DNA from: Microcoleus sp. LEGE 07076
GTDB lineage: Bacteria; Cyanobacteriota; Cyanobacteriia; Cyanobacteriales; Microcoleaceae
Assembly: GCF_015207455.1 (NCBI RefSeq)
Contig: NZ_JADEWV010000041.1
Span: forward strand, 1-40,030
Length of the DNA stretch: 40,030 bases
Direction: 5' to 3'
Shown: one piece after another, positions 1 through 8,239 of the stretch
Numbering within the stretch: the stretch's first letter is position 1
How the letters are laid out: each line of letters starts with the position of its first letter
Program-made: the position numbers and the translations under genes
Notes under the pieces: model-generated
What the model was told of the DNA's origin: nothing
Databases searched by the model: none
What the model saw: only the letters and a program-made list of their open reading frames with translations

Positions 1-47
1 GGATTGGTAATTCTTTGCAGGATGGCAAGTTTGGGAAAAATGGGTAA

Positions 48-300
48 TTAGTCAGTAGTCAGTAGTCAGTAGTCAGTAGTCAGTAGTCAGTAGTCAGTAG
101 TCAGTAGTCAGTAGTCAGTAGTCAGTAGCCAGTAGTCAGTAGTCAGTAGTCAGTAGTCAGTAGTCAGTAGTCAGTAGTCAGTAGTCAGTAGTCAGTAGTC
201 ATTAGTCATTAGTCATTATTCAGCAATCATTAATCCACAGTCAACAGTCAACAGTCAACAGTCAACAGTCAACAGTCAACAGTCAACAGTCAACAGTCAT
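48..300. repeat. Heptanucleotide tandem repeats (STRR)
   Basis: Two adjacent blocks of 7-bp tandem repeats fill the left edge of the window. The first (about 48-205) is more than 20 copies of a unit reading TCAGTAG, with one variant copy (AGCCAGT) near 127. It decays to ATTAGTC copies up to about 232. The second (about 237-300) is nine copies of TCAACAG. Such short tandemly repeated repetitive sequences are typical of filamentous cyanobacteria. Bases 1-47 before the repeat could be the last codons of an upstream gene, because two frames stop at 45-51, but this cannot be decided. No gene is visible in 1-443. Confidence 0.95.
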
Positions 301-443
301 TTGTCATTTGTCAGGTAAAATGTTTGTGGTTGGTGGTATGATAACTAAATGCTATAAAGTTGACCAAAATCATCCAGGGTACAAAGCCTTCGGATTTATC
401 TGTGGGATTAATCTAAAACTTAATGTTATAAGCTTGACTTTTT

Positions 444-929
444 ATGAGTATTATGATATCGATTGATGCCGATCGCATAAACAGTTTGGATTTGTCTCCG
501 GTGCAGAGTGCGATCGAAAATTGGCTGGCATCCGGGGCGATCGCCCAAAACGAACAACAGCTACAATTTGAAATAGAATATCCGCGCGAAGAATTAGATC
601 CGCGAGAAATCTCCGAAATTCCCGAAGTGCGGCTGTGGTTTATTCGCTTAGATGCTTGCTACCCTTGGCTGCCATTTTTGCTAGATTGGAAAGGTGGAGA
701 ATTGGCCCGCTACGCGGCGATGTTGGTGCCGCACCAGTTCCACCGCACCCAAGGCATTCAGTACAATCCTGAAGCTTTAGAAATGTTTTTGATGAGCAAA
801 ATTTTTGTGTTGACTGATTGGTTGAACCAGCAGGGAATTCCTAGCAAATCGAAGTTGATGGCAATGTCCCAAATGTTTGGTTACGATTTAGATGACGCTT
901 TTTTTGATGTGATTGTACCGCACAAATAA
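444..929 (+). CDS. CRR6-family NDH-1 assembly factor (DUF1817)
   Basis: A 161-residue soluble protein that I recognise as the CRR6 (chlororespiratory reduction 6) family. In chloroplasts CRR6 is needed for assembly of the NdhI-containing subcomplex of the NAD(P)H dehydrogenase-like complex. Cyanobacterial homologues are expected to act on NDH-1 in the same way. The diagnostic stretch is the middle of the protein, with the motifs LDACYPWLPF, GELARYAAMLVPHQFHR and GIQYNPEALE. Full family length is present and there is no signal peptide or membrane segment. ATG 444 has an in-frame ATG three codons later (453). No strong Shine-Dalgarno distinguishes them. The gene stands alone between repeat-rich spacers. 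Confidence 0.85.
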   Translation: MSIMISIDADRINSLDLSPVQSAIENWLASGAIAQNEQQLQFEIEYPREELDPREISEIPEVRLWFIRLDACYPWLPFLLDWKGGELARYAAMLVPHQFHRTQGIQYNPEALEMFLMSKIFVLTDWLNQQGIPSKSKLMAMSQMFGYDLDDAFFDVIVPHK

Positions 930-1260
930 GCGATCGGACATCTCATTAATATCATCCTAATTAGGTAGATAAATCTCTACCTTAAGACTTACGCACAAAG
1001 GTATAAACCCGGCTTTTTTCCTGGTGGGGCGACATGGAAAGCTCGCCCTACAAGCTATAACTTAGATTGAAAAAGCTTAATTAATCTTCACAGTAACCGC
1101 AAAACGGCTTTAATACAATGCTTTAACCAGCGTCATTAGCAATTTTGTTGCTTGACTTCACGCTTTCCTCAGAATTTAGAGTTAGCTTAAATATATAAGT
1201 AGGTGAGAATGTTGTTAGGAATGAAACCCATGTGGTCGATCGCATCTTCCTTCTTCCTGA

Positions 1261-1300
1261 TGACGTTGTACGGAAAGCTCAGAGGCGACAGCACTGATGA
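1261..1300 (+). repeat. Dispersed ~40-bp repeat, copy A
   Basis: First of three copies of a unit reading TGATGACGTTGTACGGAAAG followed by CTCRGAGGCGACAGCA. Each copy is followed directly by TGATGAC-type heptamers. The other copies are at about 1361-1394 and 3276-3310. The copies differ at single positions (CTCAGAGG here, CTCGGAGG elsewhere). Confidence 0.8.
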
Positions 1301-1349
1301 CTGATGACTGATGACTAAGGACTAATGACTTCTTCCTTCTTCCATCTTC

Positions 1350-1394
1350 AATCGGACTGATGACGTTGTACGGAAAGCTCGGAGGCGACAGCAA
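1350..1394 (+). repeat. Dispersed ~40-bp repeat, copy B
   Basis: Second copy of the GTTGTACGGAAAGCTCGGAGG unit. It is preceded by a pyrimidine-rich lead (CTTCCTTCTTCCATCTTCAA) that also precedes copy C, so the shared block extends to about 65 bp. Heptamers (TGATGAC) follow. Confidence 0.8.
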
Positions 1395-1484
1395 AACATG
1401 ACTGATGACTGATGACTGATGACTAATGACTGATGACTAATGACTTCTTCCTTCTTCCATCTTCAATCGATCGAGGAAATTTCC

Positions 1485-3017
1485 ATGAAAACAGATTACC
1501 TCATCGTCGGCAGTGGTTTATCAGCACTGGTTTTCGGAGCCTTGATGGCAAACTCCGGCAAAACCGTACACATCCTGGAAGCTCACGAACACCCCGGAGG
1601 CTTTGGCCACACCTTTACGATGGCCAAAAAATACACGTTTAATGCTCAATTCCACTACGTTTGGGACTGCGGCGAAGGACATACGGTGAATCGAGTCCTC
1701 AAAAAACTCAATCTCGATCGCGATGTCACCTTTGAACGGTACGATCCGAATGGCTTCGACCACATGAGAATGCCGGGGTACGCACTAGATATTCCCTCGG
1801 AATCAGAGGAACTGATCCGCAGATTGTCGGCTTTATTTCCCGAAGCAAGCGAGAGAATTCGCAAATTCGTCAACGAAGTCGAAAAAACCGGCGAGGGACT
1901 CAGAAAACTCGCTCCTCCCGTCAAACCAATTGAATTAATCAAAAATTTCGGCGACGTATTCTGTGCCGTCCAACACCTCAACAGCACGCTTCAAGACCTG
2001 TTCGACAAATTCCAACTCCCGCAAGCCGCCCAAACCCTATTAGCCCTGCAATGGCCGGACTTTTTGCTACCTCCGAACCAGCTTTCTTTCTATGCTTGGA
2101 TTGCTTTGTTTCGAGGCTATCAAGAAGGTGCATTTTACCCGACGCAGCATTTTGAAGATGTGATCAATTCTTTAGTAAAAGTCATTGAATCCAACGGCGG
2201 GAAAGTTTCTCTAAACCACGAAGTTACGAATTTTAGACTGACAAACAAAACGGTAACGGGAGTTGAAGCGATGGATTTAACCACGCATCAAACCCATGAA
2301 TTCATCGGCGACACGGTGATTTGCAACCTCGACCCGAAAAGAGCGGCCAAGATGATTGGGGAGGAACTGTTCTCGAAAACAGTGCGACGGAAACTCGATT
2401 ATGAGTATTCTGCATCTAACTACATGGTCTACTGCGTTGTCAAAGATATCGACCTGCGAGACTACGGATTTGGCAAGTGGAATACGTTTCATTCCGAACA
2501 CTTGGATCTGAATGAATCTTTTGCTCAAATGTACGAAAAAAATGATTTTTCTCGTCCGAGTTTTGCAATTACTACGCCAACTTTACTGACCGAAGCGCGG
2601 CAAGATTGTCCAGAAGATTGTCAAATTGTGGAATTTTTGACTGTTGCTAATTACAGCTATTTTAAGCAACTGTGGGAAACAGATCGCAAAGCTTACAGAC
2701 AAAAGAAACAAGAGATTCTGGACTCGATTTTAGACGTAGTTGAAAAACACTATGTTCCAGATTTCCGCAAACACATGGTCTTTCATATTACCGGAAGTCC
2801 TACAACTAACGAGCGCTTTTGCTGGTGTCCTAACGGCAATTCCTATGGTTCTACCCTGACACCGAAAAACATGGGAGTCGATCGGCTAAATCACGAAACA
2901 TCCCTCAACAATTTCTATTTTTGCAACGCCTCATCGGGCTATCCAGGCTTTGCGCCCACATTTTGGACGGGGGCGCTGCTTTATCAACGTTTATCCGGCG
3001 ATGCGATTTTAGGCTAA
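1485..3017 (+). CDS. Phytoene desaturase/carotenoid isomerase-like FAD-dependent oxidoreductase
   Basis: A 510-residue flavoprotein of the phytoene desaturase / CrtISO / retinol saturase superfamily. The N-terminus carries the dinucleotide-binding fold (LIVGSGLSALVFG) and the following acidic strand end plus the GG motif (ILEAHEHPGGFGHTF). The C-terminus has the family's FAD-closing stretch (CNASSGYPGFAPTFWTGALLYQRL). It probably oxidises or isomerises a polyene lipid or a related substrate; the substrate cannot be told from sequence. I start it at ATG 1485, which has GAGGAAA 9-14 bases upstream. A longer frame from 1440 would translate heptamer repeat DNA. A second flavin oxidoreductase lies 460 bp downstream on the same strand, so a shared pathway is possible. 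Confidence 0.85.
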   Translation: MKTDYLIVGSGLSALVFGALMANSGKTVHILEAHEHPGGFGHTFTMAKKYTFNAQFHYVWDCGEGHTVNRVLKKLNLDRDVTFERYDPNGFDHMRMPGYALDIPSESEELIRRLSALFPEASERIRKFVNEVEKTGEGLRKLAPPVKPIELIKNFGDVFCAVQHLNSTLQDLFDKFQLPQAAQTLLALQWPDFLLPPNQLSFYAWIALFRGYQEGAFYPTQHFEDVINSLVKVIESNGGKVSLNHEVTNFRLTNKTVTGVEAMDLTTHQTHEFIGDTVICNLDPKRAAKMIGEELFSKTVRRKLDYEYSASNYMVYCVVKDIDLRDYGFGKWNTFHSEHLDLNESFAQMYEKNDFSRPSFAITTPTLLTEARQDCPEDCQIVEFLTVANYSYFKQLWETDRKAYRQKKQEILDSILDVVEKHYVPDFRKHMVFHITGSPTTNERFCWCPNGNSYGSTLTPKNMGVDRLNHETSLNNFYFCNASSGYPGFAPTFWTGALLYQRLSGDAILG

Positions 3018-3060
3018 GGAAAATTGGCAATTGGTTATTTTCCTGTTTCTCTCGTTTTTT

Positions 3061-3190
3061 GGCAGAGCCAAGGAATGAATTTCACTCTTGCTCTGCCTCT
3101 TCTTAAAAATCTCTCGTTTCTGCTCTCGTTATCTCGTTCCTTGGCTCTGCCAAGGAATGAATTTCTGGAAGCTCTGCCTCCTCTTAAAAA
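3061..3190 (+). repeat. Direct repeat pair (~50 bp)
   Basis: Two copies of a unit containing GCCAAGGAATGAATTTC and, after a few variable bases, GCTCTGCCTC(C/T)TCTTAAAAAT. The second copy is preceded by CCTTGGCTCTG, which with the unit start forms an inverted pair. It looks like a small dispersed intergenic element; no coding function is visible. Confidence 0.7.
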
Positions 3191-3244
3191 TGACGAAGCA
3201 CAGCAACAGTGAAATGCGTTCCCAGATTCTACCTGGAAACGAGA

Positions 3245-3310
3245 ATTCCTTCCATCTTCCATCTTCAATCGGACTGATGACGTTGTACGGAAAGCTCGGA
3301 GGCGACAGCA
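3245..3310 (+). repeat. Dispersed repeat, copy C
   Basis: Third copy of the unit seen near 1261 and 1361. It includes the pyrimidine-rich lead (CTTCCATCTTCCATCTTCAA) and GTTGTACGGAAAGCTCGGAGG. It is again directly followed by 7-bp tandem repeats, here TGATGAC/TAATGAC up to about 3466. Confidence 0.8.
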
Positions 3311-3480
3311 CTAATAACTGATGACTAATGACTGTTGACTGTGAACTGCTGACTGTTAACTGTTGATTAATGATTGCTGACTAATGACTAATGACTAATG
3401 ACTAATGACTAATGACTAATGACTAATGACTGATGACTGATGACTAATGACTAATGACTAATGACTTCTAGGAGCGAACT

Positions 3481-4707
3481 ATGAAAATTGCAATTGTTGG
3501 GGGCGGAGCTAGCGGTATGGCGACAGCCTACTGGCTCGATAAACAGGGACACCGCGTCACTGTTTTGGAAAAGCAACAGATTTTAGGCGGACACATTCGC
3601 ACGCTGAATAAAAATGTCGCGCCCAATCAATCTGAGTGCAACGAAATATTAGAAAATGGCGTGCTAGAATTTCCTAATGTGTTCTACAATTTCTTGGCTT
3701 TAATGCAGGAGCTAGGCGTTGAATTAGAACCCGTGCAGATTGGTTCTGCGCTGTTTTTTAAAGACAACCGCCACTTTTTATCAAAAGTCGCAATTCAGAA
3801 AAACTTCACGGGAATTCAACGTCTGATCGAATATTTGCGGCTGGATGCTCTTTATGCTCGTTCGGCTGGATTTATTTTAAAAATGCGGTTTGCTAAAGAG
3901 CAAGATTTCTACGATATACCGCTTTCTGCGAGTTTGAAAAGTTCGTGCCTCCGCAACGATTGGTTGAAGTTGCTGACGATGTACAGCTATTCAATACCGT
4001 TTGAATTGCTCGACAATTTTCCGGCAGAGTTGGCGATTCCGATGCTGCGGGAATATGCCTTGGTTAACTGGGTAAGGATTAAAGGTGGCGTGTATTCTTA
4101 CATTGAAAAGATTCTGGAGCGCTTTCGGGGTGAGATTTTGGCTAATGTGGAGATTGCAAGTATTTTGAGAAGTGCTGGTGCGGTAAAGATTGTGCTGGCT
4201 AATGGGGAGATTCAGGAATTTGATAAGGTGGTTTTTGCGGTGCCGCCAGACCAAGTGATGAGGCTGTTGTCTGACGCGACGGAGGCGGAAACGAAGCGGT
4301 TTGGGGCGTGGAAACCCAATTATGCAACTACTGTACTGCATTCGGATACTTCGATGTACGATCGCTACGGTATCCGCAAGTTGTCAGAATTTGATTTTTT
4401 CGAGACGGACAAGGGATGGGGCTACAATGCGAGCTTGAATCAGCTTTGTGGCATTTCGTCACCGCGAGAGTACAGTTTAGCGTTTCTACTGGAGGAGTCG
4501 ATCGACAAACAGCAGATTATTCACATTCAGAAACATCACACCCCGCTGTATACTGTCGAGTCTTTTCGGTACCGAGCTCAAGTTATCGAGACTAACGGAG
4601 AGAACAGCACTTATCATGCGGGAGCTTATTTGGGGGATGGTTTGCACGAAGGAGCGATTACCTCTGCTTTGCGAGTCGCCAAATTAATTGGGCGAGCTCA
4701 ATATTGA
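3481..4707 (+). CDS. FAD/NAD(P)-binding amine-oxidase-like oxidoreductase
   Basis: A 408-residue flavoprotein. The N-terminal Rossmann motif is very clear (IAIVGGGASGMATAYWL, then VTVLEKQQILGGHIRT). A C-terminal second half carries the FAD-contacting segment (YHAGAYLGDGLHEGAITSALRVAKL). This arrangement fits the amine oxidase / protoporphyrinogen oxidase-like superfamily ('NAD(P)-binding protein' or cyclopropane-associated flavin oxidoreductase). The substrate is unknown. The start is well supported by TAGGAG seven bases before ATG 3481. The gene is downstream of, and on the same strand as, the phytoene desaturase-like gene. The repeat-filled 460-bp gap argues against one tight operon. Confidence 0.8.
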   Translation: MKIAIVGGGASGMATAYWLDKQGHRVTVLEKQQILGGHIRTLNKNVAPNQSECNEILENGVLEFPNVFYNFLALMQELGVELEPVQIGSALFFKDNRHFLSKVAIQKNFTGIQRLIEYLRLDALYARSAGFILKMRFAKEQDFYDIPLSASLKSSCLRNDWLKLLTMYSYSIPFELLDNFPAELAIPMLREYALVNWVRIKGGVYSYIEKILERFRGEILANVEIASILRSAGAVKIVLANGEIQEFDKVVFAVPPDQVMRLLSDATEAETKRFGAWKPNYATTVLHSDTSMYDRYGIRKLSEFDFFETDKGWGYNASLNQLCGISSPREYSLAFLLEESIDKQQIIHIQKHHTPLYTVESFRYRAQVIETNGENSTYHAGAYLGDGLHEGAITSALRVAKLIGRAQY

Positions 4708-4821
4708 TGCTACAAACTGTCGAAAATATCAGTAAATTTCTTACTGGTACAGCACTCTGACAAGAGTAACAATGTCTGCATCAAAAGGTGAACCGATGCG
4801 AGAGTGATTTTCTCCCTTTTG

Positions 4822-5679
4822 CTAAGCTGCGACACAACCCGCCACAGTTAAGTAGACATCACCGCTGACAGATGCGGGGATTGTTGAGCCGGCTAACAAA
4901 GTACCCTCAAAGTTTGCTCCCATAAATGTTGCGCCGCTCAAATCGGCTGCGCTCAAGTCTGCATAACACAGCCTAGCCCCATCGAGGTTCGCCTGCACCA
5001 AAGAAACTCCCACCAGATTTGCCCTGGTTAAATCTGCTCCTTTCAACTGTACGCCCCGCAACTGAGCACCGCTGAGATTCGCTCCTAACAAATTCGAGCC
5101 TTCCAAGTTAACCCCGTTGAGTTTGGCTTCGCTGAGATTGACGCCATTGAGCTCCGTCCTGCTCAGGTCGATGCCGTTGATGTAAGCTTTCCTGAGATAG
5201 ATGCCTCTTAGTTGAGCGCCAAAAAGCTTTGCGCCGCTTAGTTTTGCCCCTCCGCAGTTTGCCCAGTTGAGGTTTGCTCCCGTGAGGTTGGCGCCCCGCA
5301 GGTTGATGAATTGCATATCTGCCACACACAAATTGGCGTTCCAGAGGATGGCGCTCCGCAGGTTGCTACCTGTGAGTTGGGCTCCGCTCAACTGAGCCCT
5401 GGGAAGTTTTGCTTTGACGAGGAAAGCTCCGCTGAGATTGGCTTTCGTGAGTTCTGCGTCGGCTAGTCTGGCTTGACCCATTTTGGCAAAACTCAGATTT
5501 GCCCTGTAAAGGTTTGCGCCGTTGAGTGTTGCTTTGTTCAGATGCGCCCGACTCAGGTTAGCCCCAGACAGGTTTACTCCGTCCAAGATGGCTCCGCTGA
5601 GGTTGGCTCCGCTGAGGTTGGTGCCTGCAAAGTCTCTGTTTCCATTTTCGTACTCTTTGAGTAGCTCGGTTACTTCCAT
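4822..5679 (-). CDS. Pentapeptide-repeat protein
   Basis: A 285-residue protein made almost entirely of A(N/D)LSG-type pentapeptides, from about residue 18 to 268 (roughly 50 repeats). It is predicted to fold as a right-handed quadrilateral beta-helix. There is no signal peptide or membrane segment. The short N-terminal cap (MEVTELLKEYENGNRDF) is typical of cyanobacterial members. The tail (GSTIPASVSGDVYLTVAGC) is non-repetitive. The function of this class is generally unknown; some relatives mimic DNA or act as scaffolds. It is read from the minus strand with AGGAA about 11 bases before ATG 5679. It converges on the flavin oxidoreductase gene at 4707. Confidence 0.85.
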   Translation of the reverse strand: MEVTELLKEYENGNRDFAGTNLSGANLSGAILDGVNLSGANLSRAHLNKATLNGANLYRANLSFAKMGQARLADAELTKANLSGAFLVKAKLPRAQLSGAQLTGSNLRSAILWNANLCVADMQFINLRGANLTGANLNWANCGGAKLSGAKLFGAQLRGIYLRKAYINGIDLSRTELNGVNLSEAKLNGVNLEGSNLLGANLSGAQLRGVQLKGADLTRANLVGVSLVQANLDGARLCYADLSAADLSGATFMGANFEGTLLAGSTIPASVSGDVYLTVAGCVAA

Positions 5680-5716
5680 AGCGGTCAGATTCCTAATAGC
5701 TGAAATTTATCTATAA

Positions 5717-5830
5717 TAGTCCTGGAGTTACCAGAGTTAAGAAATTGGGTTTTTGAACTTTTCCAAGAGGGTTTTTGGGAAATATTTTGGCTAAAAACCG
5801 GGTTGCTTGTCGCTTCTTTGTCCAGGACTC
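5717..5830. repeat. MITE-like element with AGTCCTGGA termini
   Basis: A ~114-bp element bounded by the inverted termini TAGTCCTGGA (5717) and TCCAGGACT (5821). Inside are degenerate AAACCCGG/CCGGGTT-type segments (GAAATTGGGTTTTT, AAAACCGGGTT). It shares the outer sequence and the GGGTTTC core with the element at 19838-19940. There is no coding capacity. This is probably a non-autonomous mobile element just upstream of the pentapeptide gene. Confidence 0.6.
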
Positions 5831-6412
5831 TAGCGATCTGCACTCTTTATAAAGATTGTATATCTAATCGAGCGGATACGATCGCACTTGCATAAACCGC
5901 AACATTAATTTTATATTTTTCAATATACTTGGTTTTTTTGTGCAACGTTTCGGACAACTTTTGACGGTCAACTGTAGAAGAGGGGTTTGAGGGGATCGGT
6001 ACGAGGGCCACGCTGGGCGAGGCACCCTATAGGCTTTCGGATAAATAAATGGTTTGAGATGCGAGCTGAAAACTGTCTGGTTAATAGTAAGTTGCGACAT
6101 TTTACCGATAAAAACTCGCTCTGGCTAACGGTAGGTGCTATGCGTTCAAAAACGAGTTTATCGCCGACCAGAGATTATAACAAACTAACAGCGACTAAGC
6201 TCGCGACCCAAAATAAACCAGTAAAATAGGTGGGCAGTGAGGACTTTGGTTTTCAGAAAATGCTGAGTACCAAAGTCCGATGCAAAGAAAAAGTTTTGTT
6301 AAGAATAATTGAGCGTACACGATATCCCATCGTTATGCGGCCTACTCGATTTACTGTTAATTAGGTGGATGTTTCAATCTATGTTATACTGAGTCTAAAT
6401 TGAGGAATGATT
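5831..6412. other. Intergenic region, no gene recognised
   Basis: About 580 bp without a supported gene. Open frames of 60-80 codons on both strands (for example 5864-6100 minus and 5987-6229 plus) have no recognisable domain and no good ribosome-binding site. An inverted pair GGACTTTGGT (about 6240) / ACCAAAGTCC (about 6270) with a ~20-bp loop could be a transcription terminator or a small dispersed repeat. Confidence 0.5.
6385..6390 (+). promoter_or_regulatory. Possible -10 element for the Lys-rich ORF
   Basis: TATACT, one mismatch from TATAAT, lies about 23 bases before the start codon of the 32-residue protein. No convincing -35 is seen at the right distance. This is only suggestive. Confidence 0.3.
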
Positions 6413-6511
6413 ATGTCAAAAGAAAAAAAAAGCAACAAAGAAGTCAAAAAGCCTAAGAAACAACCTGATGGTGCTGCTAAGCCCAAGGATGACAAAAAAA
6501 AATCCTGGTAG
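6413..6511 (+). CDS. Lysine-rich small protein (32 aa)
   Basis: A short gene: ATG 6413, stop TAG 6509-6511. A very good ribosome-binding site (TGAGGAATGATT) lies immediately upstream, and a TATACT box lies further up. The product begins MSKEKKSNKEVKKPKKQ and ends DDKKKSW. About 40% of residues are Lys, with no hydrophobic segment. I recall similar tiny 'SKEKKSNKEVKKPKK' proteins annotated as hypothetical in many bacteria, so it is likely real. The function is unknown. The charge suggests nucleic-acid or ribosome association, which is inference only. Confidence 0.65.
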   Translation: MSKEKKSNKEVKKPKKQPDGAAKPKDDKKKSW

Positions 6512-7301
6512 TACGGTAGTACGGAGGGCCGCAAGTAGAGATAGCGGCCAATCTCGCGATCGCGATTAATTCTGTTCAATTGTCATTACTATAATTTTTA
6601 ACAACTTCAAATATCCTGTCTTGGGAACGTCTGAAAACAAATCTGTTAGAGCGTGTCCGCTCAAGCAACCACAATCAGATTGGTTTGTAGTGAGGACTTT
6701 AGCCCTCAAACAATCAGGAATTTAATCTCACTACAAACATTAGATTTCTTGCAAAATAATTTTATGCTATAATAAAAGGTTGGGCTTAAGTGGAGTAGAT
6801 GGCAGGTTAGATCAGCACTTTACAATTTTTATGAGTTAGCTCTGGGGCCTAAAATTCAAAACCTTTAATTGTAGTATAGATTTTTTTTGCATTGCAATAA
6901 GTCTATTGTTTATTGTCTGCAATCGAGCGGCCGCGATTGTCTATTTAGGGTAGATGCAGTGCTAAACCCAAAGCAAGTAGAACGGCGTAAATATTTGTAG
7001 TTGGGATGAGGCCGGAATCAGTTCGGCTTAAGGATTTTAACCTCATTTATCTTTGTTAAGATAGTTGTGTTTTTTCCTGCAGACTTATAGCGGTTCTCAG
7101 TTAGGTGTGAGGTATGCCCGGTTTGCGCGGTTTGCCCAGCGGCACCTCCTCTTTTTGAGAAATACTATAGTTACAATCAAATCTATTTTTAGCTATAAAC
7201 ATCGAATATTCCCCTGCCATCTAAGTTAAGAGACGTTGTTAAATTAGATGGCAAAACAATATAGTTCGATCGCCCAATCCCATCAAATCCCATCAAATGT
7301 A
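6512..7301. other. 790-bp intergenic region, no gene recognised
   Basis: No open frame with a family or ribosome-binding site is seen between the Lys-rich protein and surE. An inverted pair GTTTGTAGTGAG (about 6684) / CTCACTACAAAC (about 6727) encloses GGACTTTAGCCC. The same words recur near 8130-8160, marking a small dispersed repeat. The segment 6940-7130 is not repetitive and could hold a non-coding RNA, but I recognise none. Confidence 0.5.
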
Positions 7302-7979
7302 TCACAGCGATATCTCTGTTACCGCAATATTACCCTCAAAACACACGTCAACATCAGTCCCCGCAGCTCGATCGCGCGATCCGTATTCTCCGGCATAATA
7401 AAAGTATTCTCCCTCCATCCGATAAACCACCGGCAGCGGCTGCGTCGAAGGTCGGCAAAACACAATTTCCGGTTCCGCACTTTCCGGGGCTAAATGCGGC
7501 AAATTCACATTCCAGAAACACCCAGACTTTGGTTCCCGGTTCAGCAAATCTGCTAACACCCGCGATGTCCAGCGAGTCGCCACATCCCAGTCAATCTCCA
7601 GCGGCCTTTTAATCCGGTGGGAAATGGCGATTCCCGGAATACCGTGCATTGCTGCTTCCCGCACAGCAGCAACAGTACCGGAAATATACACGTCAACGCC
7701 CAAATTGCCGCCGGCGTTAATCCCCGAAAGCACCAAATCCGGTTTTGGACAAAGGTGATGAAGAGCGATTCGCACGCAGTCTGCCGGTGTTCCCCCCACA
7801 GCATACTCAAATTCCGATCGCCGATCGACATGAATCGGACTGTGAGCCGTCACTTGATGCCCGCAGCCAGACAATTGCCCCTGCGGAGCCACCATAATTG
7901 TCTTGCCGCTTACCGCCTGCAACAGCGCCTGAATGCCGGGAGCGTCTATGCCGTCGTCGTTGGTTAAAATTATTGTCAT
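7302..7979 (-). CDS. surE: 5'/3'-nucleotidase SurE
   Basis: A SurE-family metal-dependent survival-protein phosphatase, which removes phosphate from nucleoside 5'- and 3'-monophosphates. The start is ATG 7979, giving a 225-residue protein that opens MTIILTNDDGIDAPG. A longer frame up to 8054 adds 25 residues with no homology. The metal-binding NDDG (Asp8, Asp9), the APQGQLSGCGHQVT segment with the conserved Ser-Gly, and LSGINAGGNLG (conserved Asn) are all present. At 225 residues it is slightly shorter than many SurE proteins (about 250). It is divergently oriented from the DUF3370 gene. The 190-bp gap holds the GGACTAAAGTCC hairpin repeat. Confidence 0.92.
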   Translation of the reverse strand: MTIILTNDDGIDAPGIQALLQAVSGKTIMVAPQGQLSGCGHQVTAHSPIHVDRRSEFEYAVGGTPADCVRIALHHLCPKPDLVLSGINAGGNLGVDVYISGTVAAVREAAMHGIPGIAISHRIKRPLEIDWDVATRWTSRVLADLLNREPKSGCFWNVNLPHLAPESAEPEIVFCRPSTQPLPVVYRMEGEYFYYAGEYGSRDRAAGTDVDVCFEGNIAVTEISL

Positions 7980-8239
7980 TGAGAATTGGTCGAAGTCGGG
8001 GTAACTGACATCTTGCACGATTCTTGAGAAACGGGCAAGATTCCCGTTCCACAATACATCGAGTTTTTTGTGAGGTGGGCAGGAAAGCCCGCCCCTGAAA
8101 GCCTTATTGACAATGGTGCCATAGGTGAGGGTAACGGACTAAAGTCCTTACTACAAACCTTAACCAACTTGTGGTAAAGTTTTGTGTCGATCGCCGGATC
8201 GAATTATCAGCACAAGTTCAGTTAAACGCGCTTACAGCA

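Larger units (their letters stand above)
930..1484. other. Repeat-rich spacer, no gene
   Basis: No coding region is supported here. A small hairpin (GGTAGA...TCTACC, about 964-981) follows the CRR6 gene. About 985-1017 holds a partial copy of the element that starts GACTTACGCAC and carries an AACCCGG core. Two copies of the 'GTTGTACGGAAAGCTC' repeat lie at about 1260-1300 and 1361-1393. TGATGAC/TAATGAC heptamers surround them. These heptamers create an apparent in-frame N-terminal extension of the next gene (from 1440), which I reject. Confidence 0.7.
3018..3480. other. Repeat-rich spacer, no gene
   Basis: This is a spacer between two flavin oxidoreductase genes. It holds two direct copies of a ~50-bp unit (about 3061-3110 and 3142-3190). 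They share GCCAAGGAATGAATTTC and GCTCTGCCTC-TCTTAAAAAT. The unit start, GGCAGAGCCAAGG, recurs inverted as CCTTGGCTCTGCC. Copy C of the GTACGGAAAGCTC repeat (about 3245-3310) follows, and then about 150 bp of TAATGAC/TGATGAC heptamers run up to the next ribosome-binding site. Short open frames here cross the repeats and are not supported as genes. Confidence 0.75.

Noticed and set aside
48-300. Possible CRISPR array because of regular repetition
   Set aside because: The unit is only 7 bp with no unique spacers; these are tandem heptamers, not repeat-spacer units.
1440-1484. N-terminal extension of the flavin oxidoreductase from ATG 1440
   Set aside because: The extension translates heptamer and dispersed-repeat DNA; ATG 1485 has a proper ribosome-binding site and begins the conserved Rossmann fold.
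5864-6229. Two overlapping frames of about 80 codons on opposite strands
   Set aside because: No ribosome-binding site, no family resemblance, codon use unlike neighbouring genes.
6940-7130. Possible structured RNA (6S, RNase P or tmRNA)
   Set aside because: None of the hallmark conserved segments of those RNAs could be found on either strand.
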